Assembly (NCBI GenBank): GCA_963715655.1
Contig: OY970262.1
Span: 2,914,001 to 2,978,000 of the forward strand
Direction: 5' to 3'
DNA: 64,000 nucleotides
Source: JANQPD01 sp963715655
GTDB lineage: Bacteria > Bacteroidota > Bacteroidia > Flavobacteriales > Schleiferiaceae
Each line of letters begins with the position of its first letter. The stretch's first letter is position 1. Both the position numbers and the translations under genes were made by a program. The notes below the pieces were generated by a model. That model worked only from the letters and a program-made list of their open reading frames with translations. It made no database searches and was not told where the DNA came from. Shown piece by piece: positions 8,838 to 17,354 of the stretch.

Positions 8838-10341
8838 TCTTTTTAAAATAAACGGTGAAAGCACTACCTTCCATGGGAATACTTTCTACCTTAATTTCTC
8901 CCCCAATGGCTTGCACTTGATTTTTTGTCATAAACAAACCAAACCCTTTAGCATCAGGATGACGATGAAAAACCTTATGTAATTTGAATAGCTTTTTTCC
9001 GTGCTTCTGCAAATCTATACCTAAGCCATTATCTTTAATAGTGATGTATGGCACGCGCTTTTCGGTAATACCACTTTGCAGCATTAACTGAAAAGATACT
9101 TCTGGGTTACTATATTTAAACGCATTTGAAATAAGGTTAGTGAAAATACTAGTGAAATAAATGGAGGAAGTTTCAATTGACTTAAAGTCTTTTAAATCAA
9201 ATATAATTTTAGCATTTAATCGCTTTATATCTCCTTTAAAAAGACTTAAAACCTTTTTTAACACCTCTTCTATTTCTACGGTTTTTATTTTGAAAGAAGT
9301 TTCAGTTTTCACCTTCAGCACCTCCATCAACTCCTCAAATGTTTCATTTAAACTTAATACAGAATCATCTATTTGATTGGCAATCATTTCTGCCTCGGCT
9401 TTATCCTCAGCTTTGTTTAAAAACATACTTAGTGTTTTTAAATTACCCACCGGAGCGCGCATATTGTGTGCAATAATTTGCGAGAAATCTTGTAGCTGAA
9501 TATTTTTCTCACTCAACGAAGCCGTTAGGACTTCCAACTCTTTATTTTTTTCCCTTAATTGAACCTCCCTATTTCGTGCTTCCGTAATATCTTGAAAAGC
9601 ACCGAACAGCATTGATACATTTCCATTTTCAAAATGTGGTTTACCAAAAGTTCTAACCCAACGTTTATTTCCTTTAGCCGTTGTAAAGGGTAATTCTAAC
9701 AAATAGGGTGTTTTATGCGCGATAGCTTCTACAATGGCTACGTTTAATTTGTCTTGAGCATGTTTTGGAAAAAAATTCAAACCTTCTTCCAAAGTGGGTT
9801 CTACATCGCCATCTAATTCATGTACGGTAAAAACCTCTTTTGTCCAATAAATTTTTTTAGTAGTTAAATTGTACTCCCACGCTCCTACTCCTGATAGTCC
9901 GCTTATGTTTTCAAATAATCGGGTAAGTTGCTCCAACTTTTTACGTTGATCATATTCGCGGGTAACATCGCGTGAGCTAGTATAAATATCTTTTACTGTT
10001 TTAGTTTCATCTAAAACCGGTTGAGAAATAGTTTGAAGCCGCACGTAGTGTCCGTTTTTATGACGATACCTAAAAGCAGAAATAGAGTCTGTTTCTCCTC
10101 TCAATGCAGTATCATGAAGCTCGTTTCTAGTTAGTTTAATATCTTCTTCATGAATAAATTCATAAGGATCTTTGCCTTCCATTTCCTCTGGCATATATCC
10201 TAAAATATTGAAAGAACTTTCACTCACATATTTAAAACGTCCATCGGGATGATGAATACAAATGAGCTCTTTAGCCTGGTTAATCAATACTTCTAAAATA
10301 CTGGCACTAGCTTCCTTAAGCCTATCGTTATTGCTATTCAC
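8818..10341 (-). CDS. PAS-domain sensor histidine kinase
   Basis: A 507-residue soluble kinase without membrane segments. Two PAS domains occupy residues about 15-130 and 145-255 (the second begins after LTRLFENISG and ends FGAFQDITEARN, the PAC motif). A coiled coil leads to the dimerisation helix with His292 in IIAHNMRAP, and the HATPase_c domain has the N-box LISNAFKYS (Asn406) and G1 DNGLG, with GFGLFMTK as G2. Likely a cytoplasmic sensor of a ligand, redox state or light-type stimulus; the signal is not known. It is co-directional and overlapping with the DUF1499 gene, and divergent from the flavin reductase. Confidence 0.9.
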   Translation of the reverse strand: MNSNNDRLKEASASILEVLINQAKELICIHHPDGRFKYVSESSFNILGYMPEEMEGKDPYEFIHEEDIKLTRNELHDTALRGETDSISAFRYRHKNGHYVRLQTISQPVLDETKTVKDIYTSSRDVTREYDQRKKLEQLTRLFENISGLSGVGAWEYNLTTKKIYWTKEVFTVHELDGDVEPTLEEGLNFFPKHAQDKLNVAIVEAIAHKTPYLLELPFTTAKGNKRWVRTFGKPHFENGNVSMLFGAFQDITEARNREVQLREKNKELEVLTASLSEKNIQLQDFSQIIAHNMRAPVGNLKTLSMFLNKAEDKAEAEMIANQIDDSVLSLNETFEELMEVLKVKTETSFKIKTVEIEEVLKKVLSLFKGDIKRLNAKIIFDLKDFKSIETSSIYFTSIFTNLISNAFKYSNPEVSFQLMLQSGITEKRVPYITIKDNGLGIDLQKHGKKLFKLHKVFHRHPDAKGFGLFMTKNQVQAIGGEIKVESIPMEGSAFTVYFKKNVKKST

Positions 10342-10406
10342 TAAAGTTTATTTATGTATGGAAACTAATTCATTACAAATTGGTTCTGCAAATAAAGCAG
10401 AAAAAT

Positions 10407-11075
10407 ATGACAAAATTTAAATGTGCAATTTTAGAAATAGAAAAAGTAACACCCAATGTATATCAGCTTAAGCTGGAGAAACCTGATGGATATTCTTTTA
10501 CACCCGGTGAAGCTACCGAAATGAGTATAAATAAAGATGGTTGGAAAGATGAAAAAAGACCTTTTACATTCACTTCTTTAAATGAAGATTCGTTTTTACT
10601 TTTTACAATTAAATCCTATCCCTCTCATGATGGGGTTACCGAGCAAATAGCCAAACTTAAAGTGGGTGATGAAATGCTGGTGCATGACAATTGGGGAGCC
10701 ATAACGTATAAAGGCGAAGGTGTATTTATAGCCGGTGGTGCAGGTGTAACACCTTTTATAGCCATATTTAAAAATTTGCAAGCCGAAGGAAAACTTGGAT
10801 CAAACAAACTTATTTTCAGTAATAAAACCGCCAAAGATGTAATTTTAGAAGATTGGTGGAGAAGCATGTTGGGTACTAATTTTATTTCAACCTTAACGGA
10901 TGAAAAAGCAGATAATCACTTACATGAGAAAATTGATAAGGCTTTTTTGAATAGGCATATTGATGACTTTAGTCAAAAATTTTACGTGTGTGGGCCTGAG
11001 CAAATGGTAAAAGATATTAGTGAAGCCTTAGAAGCATTGGGCGCAAACACAGAAGCCATAACTTTTGAAGAATAG
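10407..11075 (+). CDS. FAD/NAD(P)-binding ferredoxin reductase-like oxidoreductase
   Basis: A 222-residue flavoprotein of the ferredoxin-NADP reductase family without its own iron-sulfur domain. The FAD-binding half (about 1-95) includes KRPFTFTS, the NAD(P) half begins with FIAGGAGVTPFIA, and FYVCGPEQM gives the conserved CGP motif near the C-terminus. The ATG at 10407 was chosen because the longer frame opens with TTG at 10380 and adds nine unconserved residues. Likely reduces a flavodoxin, ferredoxin or small acceptor with NAD(P)H. First gene of a + strand cluster; the next gene starts inside its last codons. Confidence 0.85.
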   Translation: MTKFKCAILEIEKVTPNVYQLKLEKPDGYSFTPGEATEMSINKDGWKDEKRPFTFTSLNEDSFLLFTIKSYPSHDGVTEQIAKLKVGDEMLVHDNWGAITYKGEGVFIAGGAGVTPFIAIFKNLQAEGKLGSNKLIFSNKTAKDVILEDWWRSMLGTNFISTLTDEKADNHLHEKIDKAFLNRHIDDFSQKFYVCGPEQMVKDISEALEALGANTEAITFEE

Positions 11076-11910
11076 CAAGCACATTATTACGGGGTGCGCC
11101 AATAAGCCAATGCCTGCCAGTTTATTTACCACTGCTGCCAAAAACAAGCCCTTAGTGCTTTATGCACATGGTATAAATGGTTTTAAAGATTGGGGAGGAA
11201 TGGAGCAAATTGCGACCGCTTTTGCGCAAGACGGTTTCAATTTTTTGAGTTTCAATTTTTCGCATAATGGCACTACCGTAGAGCAACCAGAAGAATTTGT
11301 AGATTTAGAAACCTACGCTAAGGATAGTTATTTAAAACGGCAGTTTGATTTAGCGCAAGTAATGGCTTATGCCAAAAAAAATCTTGCTAGCCAAGTGGAT
11401 TTAAATCGCATCTATTTGATTGGCCATAGCCGTGGCGGAACGGATGCCATTCTTTTTGCATCTAAAAATAATGACATTAAAAAAGTGGTAAGCTGGGCGG
11501 CACCTTGCGAAGCCAAAACGCCTTGGGGAAGTTGGGATATAGATACCTTAAAACAGTGGAAAGACGAAGGTGTTATTTACCGTAAAAATGGAAGAACAGC
11601 TCAGGATATGCCCATAGCGTATGCTTTGAGAGAAGAATTTATAGCCCATAAACCAGAGTTGGATGTGTTTAAAGCTTCCCAAAATTTGGCTAAAAAACCG
11701 TGGCTTATTGTGCATGGTGAAGATGATGAAGCGGTATTTGTTAAAGAGGCCTATACATTAAAAGAATATCAGCCAGCCGCGCAAGTTGCCATTATTACTA
11801 ACGCAGGACATACTTTTAACCGCACGCATCCGGCTTCTAATACCAAAAAACTACCCGAAGCAAGCGTACAATTGGTTGAGGTTACGTGTGCCTTTTTGCA
11901 CCAAGCTTAA
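11065..11910 (+). CDS. Alpha/beta hydrolase
   Basis: A 281-residue hydrolase. The nucleophile elbow is GHSRGG (Ser122), the acid probably lies in HGEDDEAV and the histidine in NAGHTFN near the end; an oxyanion region HGINGFKDWG sits at 35-44. The start is taken as TTG at 11065, overlapping the previous gene by 11 bases: the next ATG (11110) would remove the N-terminal strand IITGCANKPMPASLF, which family members share. The overlap suggests translational coupling with the reductase. Substrate unknown; related enzymes are called dienelactone hydrolase-like or acyl esterases. Confidence 0.82.
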   Translation: MKNSKHIITGCANKPMPASLFTTAAKNKPLVLYAHGINGFKDWGGMEQIATAFAQDGFNFLSFNFSHNGTTVEQPEEFVDLETYAKDSYLKRQFDLAQVMAYAKKNLASQVDLNRIYLIGHSRGGTDAILFASKNNDIKKVVSWAAPCEAKTPWGSWDIDTLKQWKDEGVIYRKNGRTAQDMPIAYALREEFIAHKPELDVFKASQNLAKKPWLIVHGEDDEAVFVKEAYTLKEYQPAAQVAIITNAGHTFNRTHPASNTKKLPEASVQLVEVTCAFLHQA

Positions 11911-11964
11911 TAGAAACTTTTTGAGGCTTTACAAGTTGATGCATATACTAAAGAGAACCATATT

Positions 11965-13206
11965 ATGAATGAGCATTACGATGCGGTAATAGTTGGCGGA
12001 GGATTGGCCGGTTTAACAGCCGCTTTGCACTTAGAAGAGTACAATTTAAAACCGTTAATAATTGAGCGCGATAGCCGCGTGGGCGGACGTGTAAAAACCG
12101 ATGAACTTAATGGTTTTCTCCTAGATCATGGTTTTCAAGTGTTGTTGGAGGAATACCCATTGGCCAAAAAATACCTGGATTATACTGCGTTGCAATTAAA
12201 ACCATTTTCAGCCGGTGCCATTTGTTTTAATGGTCCTGATAAATTTAATGTTAAGGATACCAAAAGAAATCCATTGGCCACTGTTAAAATGGCTTTTTCA
12301 CCAGTTGGTTCCTTTATGGATAAAATTAGACTTGGGAATTTAGTAGCTGAATTGCAAAAAACATCGCTAGACGTACTTTTTGATAAGCCTGAAATGACCA
12401 CGTACGCCTATTTGAAAAAGCGTGGTTTTAGCAAAAAAATCATCAATCGCTTTTTTAAACCTTTTTTGGGTGGTATATTTTTAGAGCAAGCACTTGAAAC
12501 TTCTTCCAGAATGTTTGAATATGTATTTAAGCTTTTTAGCGAGGGAAATACTTCCGTACCGGCATTGGGTATGGAGGAAATTCCAAAACAACTAAAAGCC
12601 AAGCTTACCAAAACGCAATTTATGTTTAACACTGAGGTGAAAAATGTAAGCAGCGGAGTAGTTACTTTAAAAAACGGAGAGCAGATTTTTAGCGACCAAA
12701 TTATTGTAACCACACCCGGAGTTATACATCAAGAAACATCCGCTTTAAGCTGGAATAGCACTAGCACCTTTTACTTTGAAGCCGATAAAAGCATCATTGG
12801 AAAACCGATAATTGCTTTGAACCATAATGAAAACGCCCTTGTTAATAATTTTGTAGTGTTAACAGATGCTAGCAAAGCGTATGCACCAAAAGGAAAAGTG
12901 TTAATTTCTGCAAGTCTTACGCACGCGCCCACAGAATCTGTTGAAGAAACTAGCCGAAGAATTAAAAATGAGTTAGCGCTAAGTTTTGGTGTAGAAGTTC
13001 AAAAATGGAAATACTTAAAAAGTTACCAAATTAAAAAGGCTTTGCCTAAAATTGCTAGTCTTGCGTATGAAATGCGTTTAGAAGAAACGCGTGTTGCTGA
13101 GGGTGTTTACGTGGCCGGAGATTATTTATTAAACGCTTCTATAAACGCAGCTATGCAAAGTGGTGAAGCTGCTGCAAAAGCTTTGGTTTTACATTATAGT
13201 TCTTAA
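11965..13206 (+). CDS. FAD-dependent oxidoreductase (amine oxidase/phytoene desaturase-like)
   Basis: A 413-residue flavoprotein. The N-terminus shows the Rossmann dinucleotide motif VGGGLAGL with the acidic residue in IIERDS and the following GGRVKTD, as in flavin-containing amine oxidases and carotenoid desaturases. The C-terminus has the second FAD contact region VYVAGDYLLNASINAA. Substrate not identifiable; close relatives in Bacteroidota are annotated as NAD(P)/FAD-dependent oxidoreductases. It follows the hydrolase by 54 bases and precedes the 81-residue protein by 3. Confidence 0.85.
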   Translation: MNEHYDAVIVGGGLAGLTAALHLEEYNLKPLIIERDSRVGGRVKTDELNGFLLDHGFQVLLEEYPLAKKYLDYTALQLKPFSAGAICFNGPDKFNVKDTKRNPLATVKMAFSPVGSFMDKIRLGNLVAELQKTSLDVLFDKPEMTTYAYLKKRGFSKKIINRFFKPFLGGIFLEQALETSSRMFEYVFKLFSEGNTSVPALGMEEIPKQLKAKLTKTQFMFNTEVKNVSSGVVTLKNGEQIFSDQIIVTTPGVIHQETSALSWNSTSTFYFEADKSIIGKPIIALNHNENALVNNFVVLTDASKAYAPKGKVLISASLTHAPTESVEETSRRIKNELALSFGVEVQKWKYLKSYQIKKALPKIASLAYEMRLEETRVAEGVYVAGDYLLNASINAAMQSGEAAAKALVLHYSS

Positions 13207-13209
13207 AAA

Positions 13210-13455
13210 ATGCGCAGTATAGGCACCCTTCCACACACTAAATTTAGGATAGAAGTATATGCTTTAGAACAACATTTATATGTAGAAATAAATGCCGGAC
13301 CAATGAAGCAATGCTATAAATTTAAAAAAGACACCTGCGCTAATCTTCAAGAACTTGCGGCCTTAATGGATGATGCTTTTTACAGCGCTTGTTATACACA
13401 ATTTGAAGAAATGTACAAAGCTCAAACCGCTGCTATTAATCGGTTTAACGCGTAG
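13210..13455 (+). CDS. Small conserved protein of unknown function
   Basis: An 81-residue acidic/helical protein (MRSIGTLPHTKFRIEVYA...). It begins 3 bases after the oxidoreductase gene, so it is almost surely co-transcribed and perhaps coupled. No signal peptide, membrane segment or metal site seen. Short proteins beginning with an I-G-T-L-P-H motif occur in Flavobacteriia, as I recall, but have no assigned role. Its last 11 bases overlap the convergent thioredoxin-like gene. Confidence 0.7.
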   Translation: MRSIGTLPHTKFRIEVYALEQHLYVEINAGPMKQCYKFKKDTCANLQELAALMDDAFYSACYTQFEEMYKAQTAAINRFNA

Positions 13456-14032
13456 CGGTTGCTGCTATTTCTTTTTGAATAGCAGTTCCTTTGTCTTTAG
13501 AATACCACAATTGCAATTGCTTTTTTAGCTCGTCAAAATCTACACTTTGCTCTCTTGCTTTTTTTACTAATTCATTAGCGGCTTCCGGTCGAGGGCCCCA
13601 TGTAGTTAACTCCTCAAATACTTCATTAAAAACAATCAACTTAGGTATAGAGCGTCCACCATTGGTTAGGTAAGCATCCATAATTTCTAAATACTCATCG
13701 CGTAAAATAATGCGTAAGGTAATAGCAGGATTACTATTTGCTAGCGCAGAAATTACCGGTACCGAATGCGCAGCGTCTCCGCACCAGCCTTCCGTTAAGA
13801 GTAACCAATTTTGTGGCGTGGTAATCTTTGAAATTTTAGTCACAACTTCCTCCTCTAATTTTAAATGCTTATCCCAACGAGACATTCGTGCAATATTCAT
13901 TTCGCTATAATGCAACATATCCGCATTTTGAATAGGTCCGGTACTTTCGCCTGCTTCAAAAAGTTTAGTTACTAATTTGCGATATTCCTTATAGGTATGG
14001 CCTTTTTTAAAAGCTGTTTTGGGCGTATGCAT
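13445..14032 (-). CDS. Thioredoxin-family protein with a single active-site cysteine
   Basis: A 195-residue cytoplasmic protein with a thioredoxin fold: the active-site position is LTEGWCGDAAHS (Cys84), where the usual second Cys of CxxC is replaced by Ala, and the cis-proline loop is SIPKLIVF. Such single-Cys thioredoxin family members of about 190 residues are widespread in Bacteroidota and Firmicutes and could act on glutathione/bacillithiol-like mixed disulfides, but their role is not established. Transcribed toward the convergent 81-residue gene; its start faces the REP-like array. Confidence 0.85.
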   Translation of the reverse strand: MHTPKTAFKKGHTYKEYRKLVTKLFEAGESTGPIQNADMLHYSEMNIARMSRWDKHLKLEEEVVTKISKITTPQNWLLLTEGWCGDAAHSVPVISALANSNPAITLRIILRDEYLEIMDAYLTNGGRSIPKLIVFNEVFEELTTWGPRPEAANELVKKAREQSVDFDELKKQLQLWYSKDKGTAIQKEIAATATR

Positions 14033-14154
14033 CTAAAATTATATTTAACGCAAAGTTGCAGTTTTTTACCCTTTTAAAATGTCACTTACGTGTCTGAAAT
14101 AATTACGGTGCTTTACGTTACCGCGTGGTTTTAAATGGCGTTTTATAAAAATTT

Positions 14155-14892
14155 GGGGCACACGCGATACAATCGCGCGGCAGCGGCAACGGTACTTTAA
14201 CTTTGGTCGGCCTTTTATCTGCTATAAAAGCTTAACCATTACGCTAAATAACTGGCTGTTGAAAATAGTAACTGGCCACGCTACCGCGCGATATCGCGTG
14301 GTTTTAAATAGCGTTTTAAAAGAAGTAAGTACTATTATTCTGGAGCACACGCGATGCAATCGCGCGGCAGTCGATAAGGGTACTTTAACTTTGGTCGGCC
14401 TTTTATCTGCTATAAAGGCTTAACCATTACGCTAAATAACCAGCTATTGAAATTAATAACTAGCCACGCTACCGCGCGATTGTATCGCGTGGTTTTAAAT
14501 AGCGTTTTAAAAGAAGTAAGTACTATTATTCTGGGGCACACGCGATACAATCGCGCGGCAGCCGATAAGGGTACTTAAAAGAATTGGTTTTATAAGATTA
14601 ACCAACTTTCTATCTGCTATTAAGACCTAACCTTACGTTAAGAAAAAAGCTTTTAAAATTAATAACTAGCCGCGCTACCGTGCGATTGTATCGCGTGGTT
14701 TTAAATAGCGTTTTAAAAGAAGTAAGTACTATTATTCTGGGGCACACGCGATGCAATCGCGCGGCAGCGGCAACGGAACTTTAACTTTGGTCGGCCTTTT
14801 ATCTGCTATAAAAGCTTAACCATTACGCTAAATAACCGGCTATTGAAAATAGTAACTGGCCACGCTACCGCGCGATTGTATCGCGTGGTTTT
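14155..14892. repeat. Left sub-array (A1-B1 to A4-B4)
   Basis: Four A/B pairs. The short linker from B to the next A contains AAGTAAGTACTATTATTCTG, absent from the right sub-array. B1 (14275) lacks the TGT loop, so its core is the perfect palindrome CGCGATATCGCG. The pair starting at A3 (14533) uses a different inner spacer (AAGAATTGGTTTTATAAG...) from the other three (ACTTTGGTCGGCCTTTTATC...). The last repeat, B4, runs into the 3' end of the transposase gene and provides its TAA stop codon at 14891-14893. Confidence 0.88.
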
Positions 14893-15445
14893 AAATATCT
14901 ACTATAACTACCTTTAACAACCCGTTTTTTCCCGCATAATCTCTTGCACTGCTATATATATAATCCTCCGCTTTAAAAACCAAATTAGCTTTCACTGGAT
15001 TTTTATGGATGTATTTAATTTTTTCAGAAATAACTTTATTACTCCACAATTCAATTGGCTGATTATCATGTTGCCAAAATTGAAAGTTAATAACGTTTGA
15101 GGTGTTATTTGCAGCCTCCCTAAATTGAGTCAATAAAAACTCTTTATGAGTTTCGTTTGGATTTTCTGTAATCATTTTAACTAGTAACTTACTTGTAAAT
15201 CGCTTAAAATCTCCTAAAAGATTTTGAGGAGTACTCCCACCATTACTTCTAAAAACTAAGTGTACATGATTGCTCATAATGCACCAAGCAAAAATTTCCA
15301 TGCCTTTATTTTCCTGACAATAGTTCAAACTATCAAGCAGCGCGTTTTTATAGTTTTCTTTTGCGAAAATATTTAACCACTTAACAACAGCGAAGCTTAC
15401 AAAATAAACTCCATCAGGATTATGAAATTTGTAATTTCTACTCAT
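14891..15445 (-). CDS. REP-associated tyrosine transposase (RAYT, Y1/HUH family)
   Basis: A 184-residue single-strand transposase of the IS200-like Transposase_17 family. The HUH motif is His60-Val61-His62 in MSNHVHLVF, and the likely catalytic tyrosine is Tyr145 in KIKYIHKNPV. As in other RAYTs, it is a single-copy gene flanked by palindromic repeats rather than an insertion sequence with left and right ends of its own. It would nick and join single-stranded DNA at the foot of the REP hairpins. The start ATG lies 54 bases before repeat A5. The stop codon falls within repeat B4. The gene seems intact. Confidence 0.92.
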   Translation of the reverse strand: MSRNYKFHNPDGVYFVSFAVVKWLNIFAKENYKNALLDSLNYCQENKGMEIFAWCIMSNHVHLVFRSNGGSTPQNLLGDFKRFTSKLLVKMITENPNETHKEFLLTQFREAANNTSNVINFQFWQHDNQPIELWSNKVISEKIKYIHKNPVKANLVFKAEDYIYSSARDYAGKNGLLKVVIVDI

Positions 15446-15498
15446 TCAACTAAGGTAACTTATTTCGAAAAATTTAACATCATTAGATACACTTACGT

Positions 15499-16352
15499 TG
15501 CACATGCGATGTAATCGCGCGGCAGCAGCAAGGGTGCTTTAAAGATAGTCGGCCTTTTATCTGCTATAAAAGTTTCATCCTTGCGCTAAATAACCGGCTA
15601 TTGAAATTAATAACTAGCCACGCTACCACGCGATTGTACTGCCTGGTTTTAAATAGCGTTTTAAAAAATTTGGAGCACACGCGATGCAATCGCGCGGCAG
15701 CCGATAAGGGTACTTTAACTTTGGTCGGCCTTTTATCTGCTATAAAAGCTTAACCATTACGCTAGATAACCGGCTGTTGAAAATAGTAACTGGCCACGCT
15801 ACCACACGATTGTATCGCGTGGTTTTAAATAGCGTTTTAAAAAATTTGGAACACACGCGATGCAATCGCTAGGCAGCAGCAACGGTACTTTACCTTTGGT
15901 CGGCCTTTTATCTGCTATAAAAGCTTAACCATTACGCTAAATAACCGGCTATTGAAATTAATAACTAGCCACGCTACCACGCGATTGTACTGCGTGGTTT
16001 TAAAAAGCGTTATAAAAAATTTGGAGCACACGCGATACAATCGCGCGGCAGCAGCAAGGCTATATTAAAAAATTTATCGTCTTTTTATCTGCTATTAAAA
16101 CCCAACCTTACGTTAAGAAAAAAGCTTTTAAAAATAGTAACCAGCCACGCTACCAAGCGATTGTATCGCGTGGTTTTAAATAGCGTTTTAAAAAATTTGG
16201 AGCACACGCGAGGCAATCGCGCGGTAGCCGATAAGGGTACTTTAAAGAATTGGTTTTATAAGAGTAACCAACTTTTTATCTGCTATTAAAACCTAACCTT
16301 ACGCTAAGAAAAAAGCTTTTAAAATTAATAACTAGCCGCACGGCAGCGGTAA
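15499..16352. repeat. Right sub-array (A5-B5 to A9)
   Basis: Four and a half A/B pairs with a short B-to-A linker (GCGTTTTAAAAAATTTGGAG) that differs from the left side. A5 is the most divergent A (CACATGCGATGTAATCGCG). B5 and B7 carry a mutated loop side (ATTGTACTGC in place of ATTGTATCGC). The pair at A9 uses the alternative inner spacer also found at A3; A8 is a mixture of the two kinds. The array decays into GCCGCACGGCAGCGG just before the end of the 3-hydroxyacyl-CoA dehydrogenase gene. Confidence 0.88.
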
Positions 16353-16426
16353 GGGATTTTTAAAACCACCTTACCCTAAAACCAAAACTCTGTATTCGCT
16401 AAAAGCAAAATCTCTAAAAAGTGAAT

Positions 16427-17314
16427 TCACACAAATTGCTTGCTAACTTTTGCATTTTTATGTCCTTCACTATAATCGTAAAAACCTTCTCCTGACTTTG
16501 CGCCTAAGTAACCGGCTGTTACCATATTAACCAATAGCGGGCAAGGAGCATATTTACTGTCGCCCATACCCTTGTGCAGCACGTGCATTATAGATAAGCA
16601 AACGTCTAAACCAATAAAATCAGCTAACTGCAACGGCCCCATCGGGTGCGCCATTCCTAGCTTCATAATGGTGTCAATTTCTTGTACACCTGCCACGCCT
16701 TGCCAAAGTGAAATAATGGCTTCATTAATCATTGGCATTAAAATACGATTGGCCACAAAACCCGGATAATCATTACACTCCGTTGGTGTTTTACCTAAAG
16801 CTTTTGATAGTTCCATCACGTTAGCTGTGGTAACATCTGAAGTGGCATACCCTCTAATAATTTCCACCAATTTCATCACCGGTACAGGATTCATAAAGTG
16901 CATCCCTATTACTTTATCTGGTCGTTTGGTAGCCGCTCCAATTTTGGTAATTGATATAGAAGAAGTATTAGTGGCCAAAATGCACTCTTCATTACACAAC
17001 GTATCTAATTGTGTAAATAGCTTCAATTTTATATCCATATTCTCAGTAGCAGCTTCCACCACAAGCTCGGCATCCTTTACACCCGTTGCCATATCCGTAA
17101 ACGTGGAAATATTGGCTAGTGTTTCTTCTTTCTTCGCTTCGTCAATCAATTCCTTACTAACCTGACGGTCTAAATTTTTAGCAATCGTGGCTAAGCCTTT
17201 ATCTAAACCGGCTTGATTTATATCTATCAAATTAACCTCATAATTGTGCTGTGCAAAAACGTGCGCAATTCCGTTACCCATTGTTCCTGCTCCAATTACT
17301 GCTATTTTCTTCAT
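16427..17314 (-). CDS. hbd: 3-hydroxybutyryl-CoA dehydrogenase
   Basis: A 295-residue NAD(P)-dependent 3-hydroxyacyl-CoA dehydrogenase that oxidises 3-hydroxybutyryl-CoA or reduces acetoacetyl-CoA. The NAD-binding motif VIGAGTMGNGIAHVF opens the protein; TNTSSISIT, GMHFMNPVPVMKLVEI (with the catalytic His) and DYPGFVANRI are family signatures, and the C-terminal dimerisation domain follows. Length matches the family (about 280-295). It sits alone on the minus strand and its 3' side faces the REP-like array. Likely role in fatty acid, amino acid or butyrate metabolism. Confidence 0.93.
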   Translation of the reverse strand: MKKIAVIGAGTMGNGIAHVFAQHNYEVNLIDINQAGLDKGLATIAKNLDRQVSKELIDEAKKEETLANISTFTDMATGVKDAELVVEAATENMDIKLKLFTQLDTLCNEECILATNTSSISITKIGAATKRPDKVIGMHFMNPVPVMKLVEIIRGYATSDVTTANVMELSKALGKTPTECNDYPGFVANRILMPMINEAIISLWQGVAGVQEIDTIMKLGMAHPMGPLQLADFIGLDVCLSIMHVLHKGMGDSKYAPCPLLVNMVTAGYLGAKSGEGFYDYSEGHKNAKVSKQFV

Positions 17315-17354
17315 CCTTACTTTTATTAAACTTGAATTTTATTTTTCACTAATG

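Larger units (their letters stand above)
14110..16352. repeat. REP-like inverted-repeat array flanking and enclosing a RAYT transposase
   Basis: Two related hairpin elements alternate in opposite orientation. Element A (about 30 bases, core CACGCGATACAATCGCG followed by CGGCAGC) starts at 14155, 14342, 14533, 14739, 15499, 15672, 15848, 16023 and 16199. Element B, its inverse (CTACCGCGCGATTGTATCG then CGTGGTTTT), starts at 14275, 14463, 14669, 14859, 15617, 15793, 15968 and 16144, with partial copies at 14110-14134 and 16335-16352. Cores carry a 6-bp arm palindrome (CGCGAT/ATCGCG) around a 3-base loop. A-to-A spacing is 187-206 bases left of the transposase gene and 173-176 right of it. Each A/B pair could fold as a long stem with an 80-100-base loop. 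This matches REP/REPIN elements mobilised by RAYT proteins. Confidence 0.9.

Noticed and set aside
14110..16352. Regular repeats that might suggest a CRISPR array or integron attC sites
   Set aside because: Repeats alternate in orientation, have 80-100-base similar spacers, no unique spacer content and no cas or integrase genes; they fit REP elements beside a RAYT.
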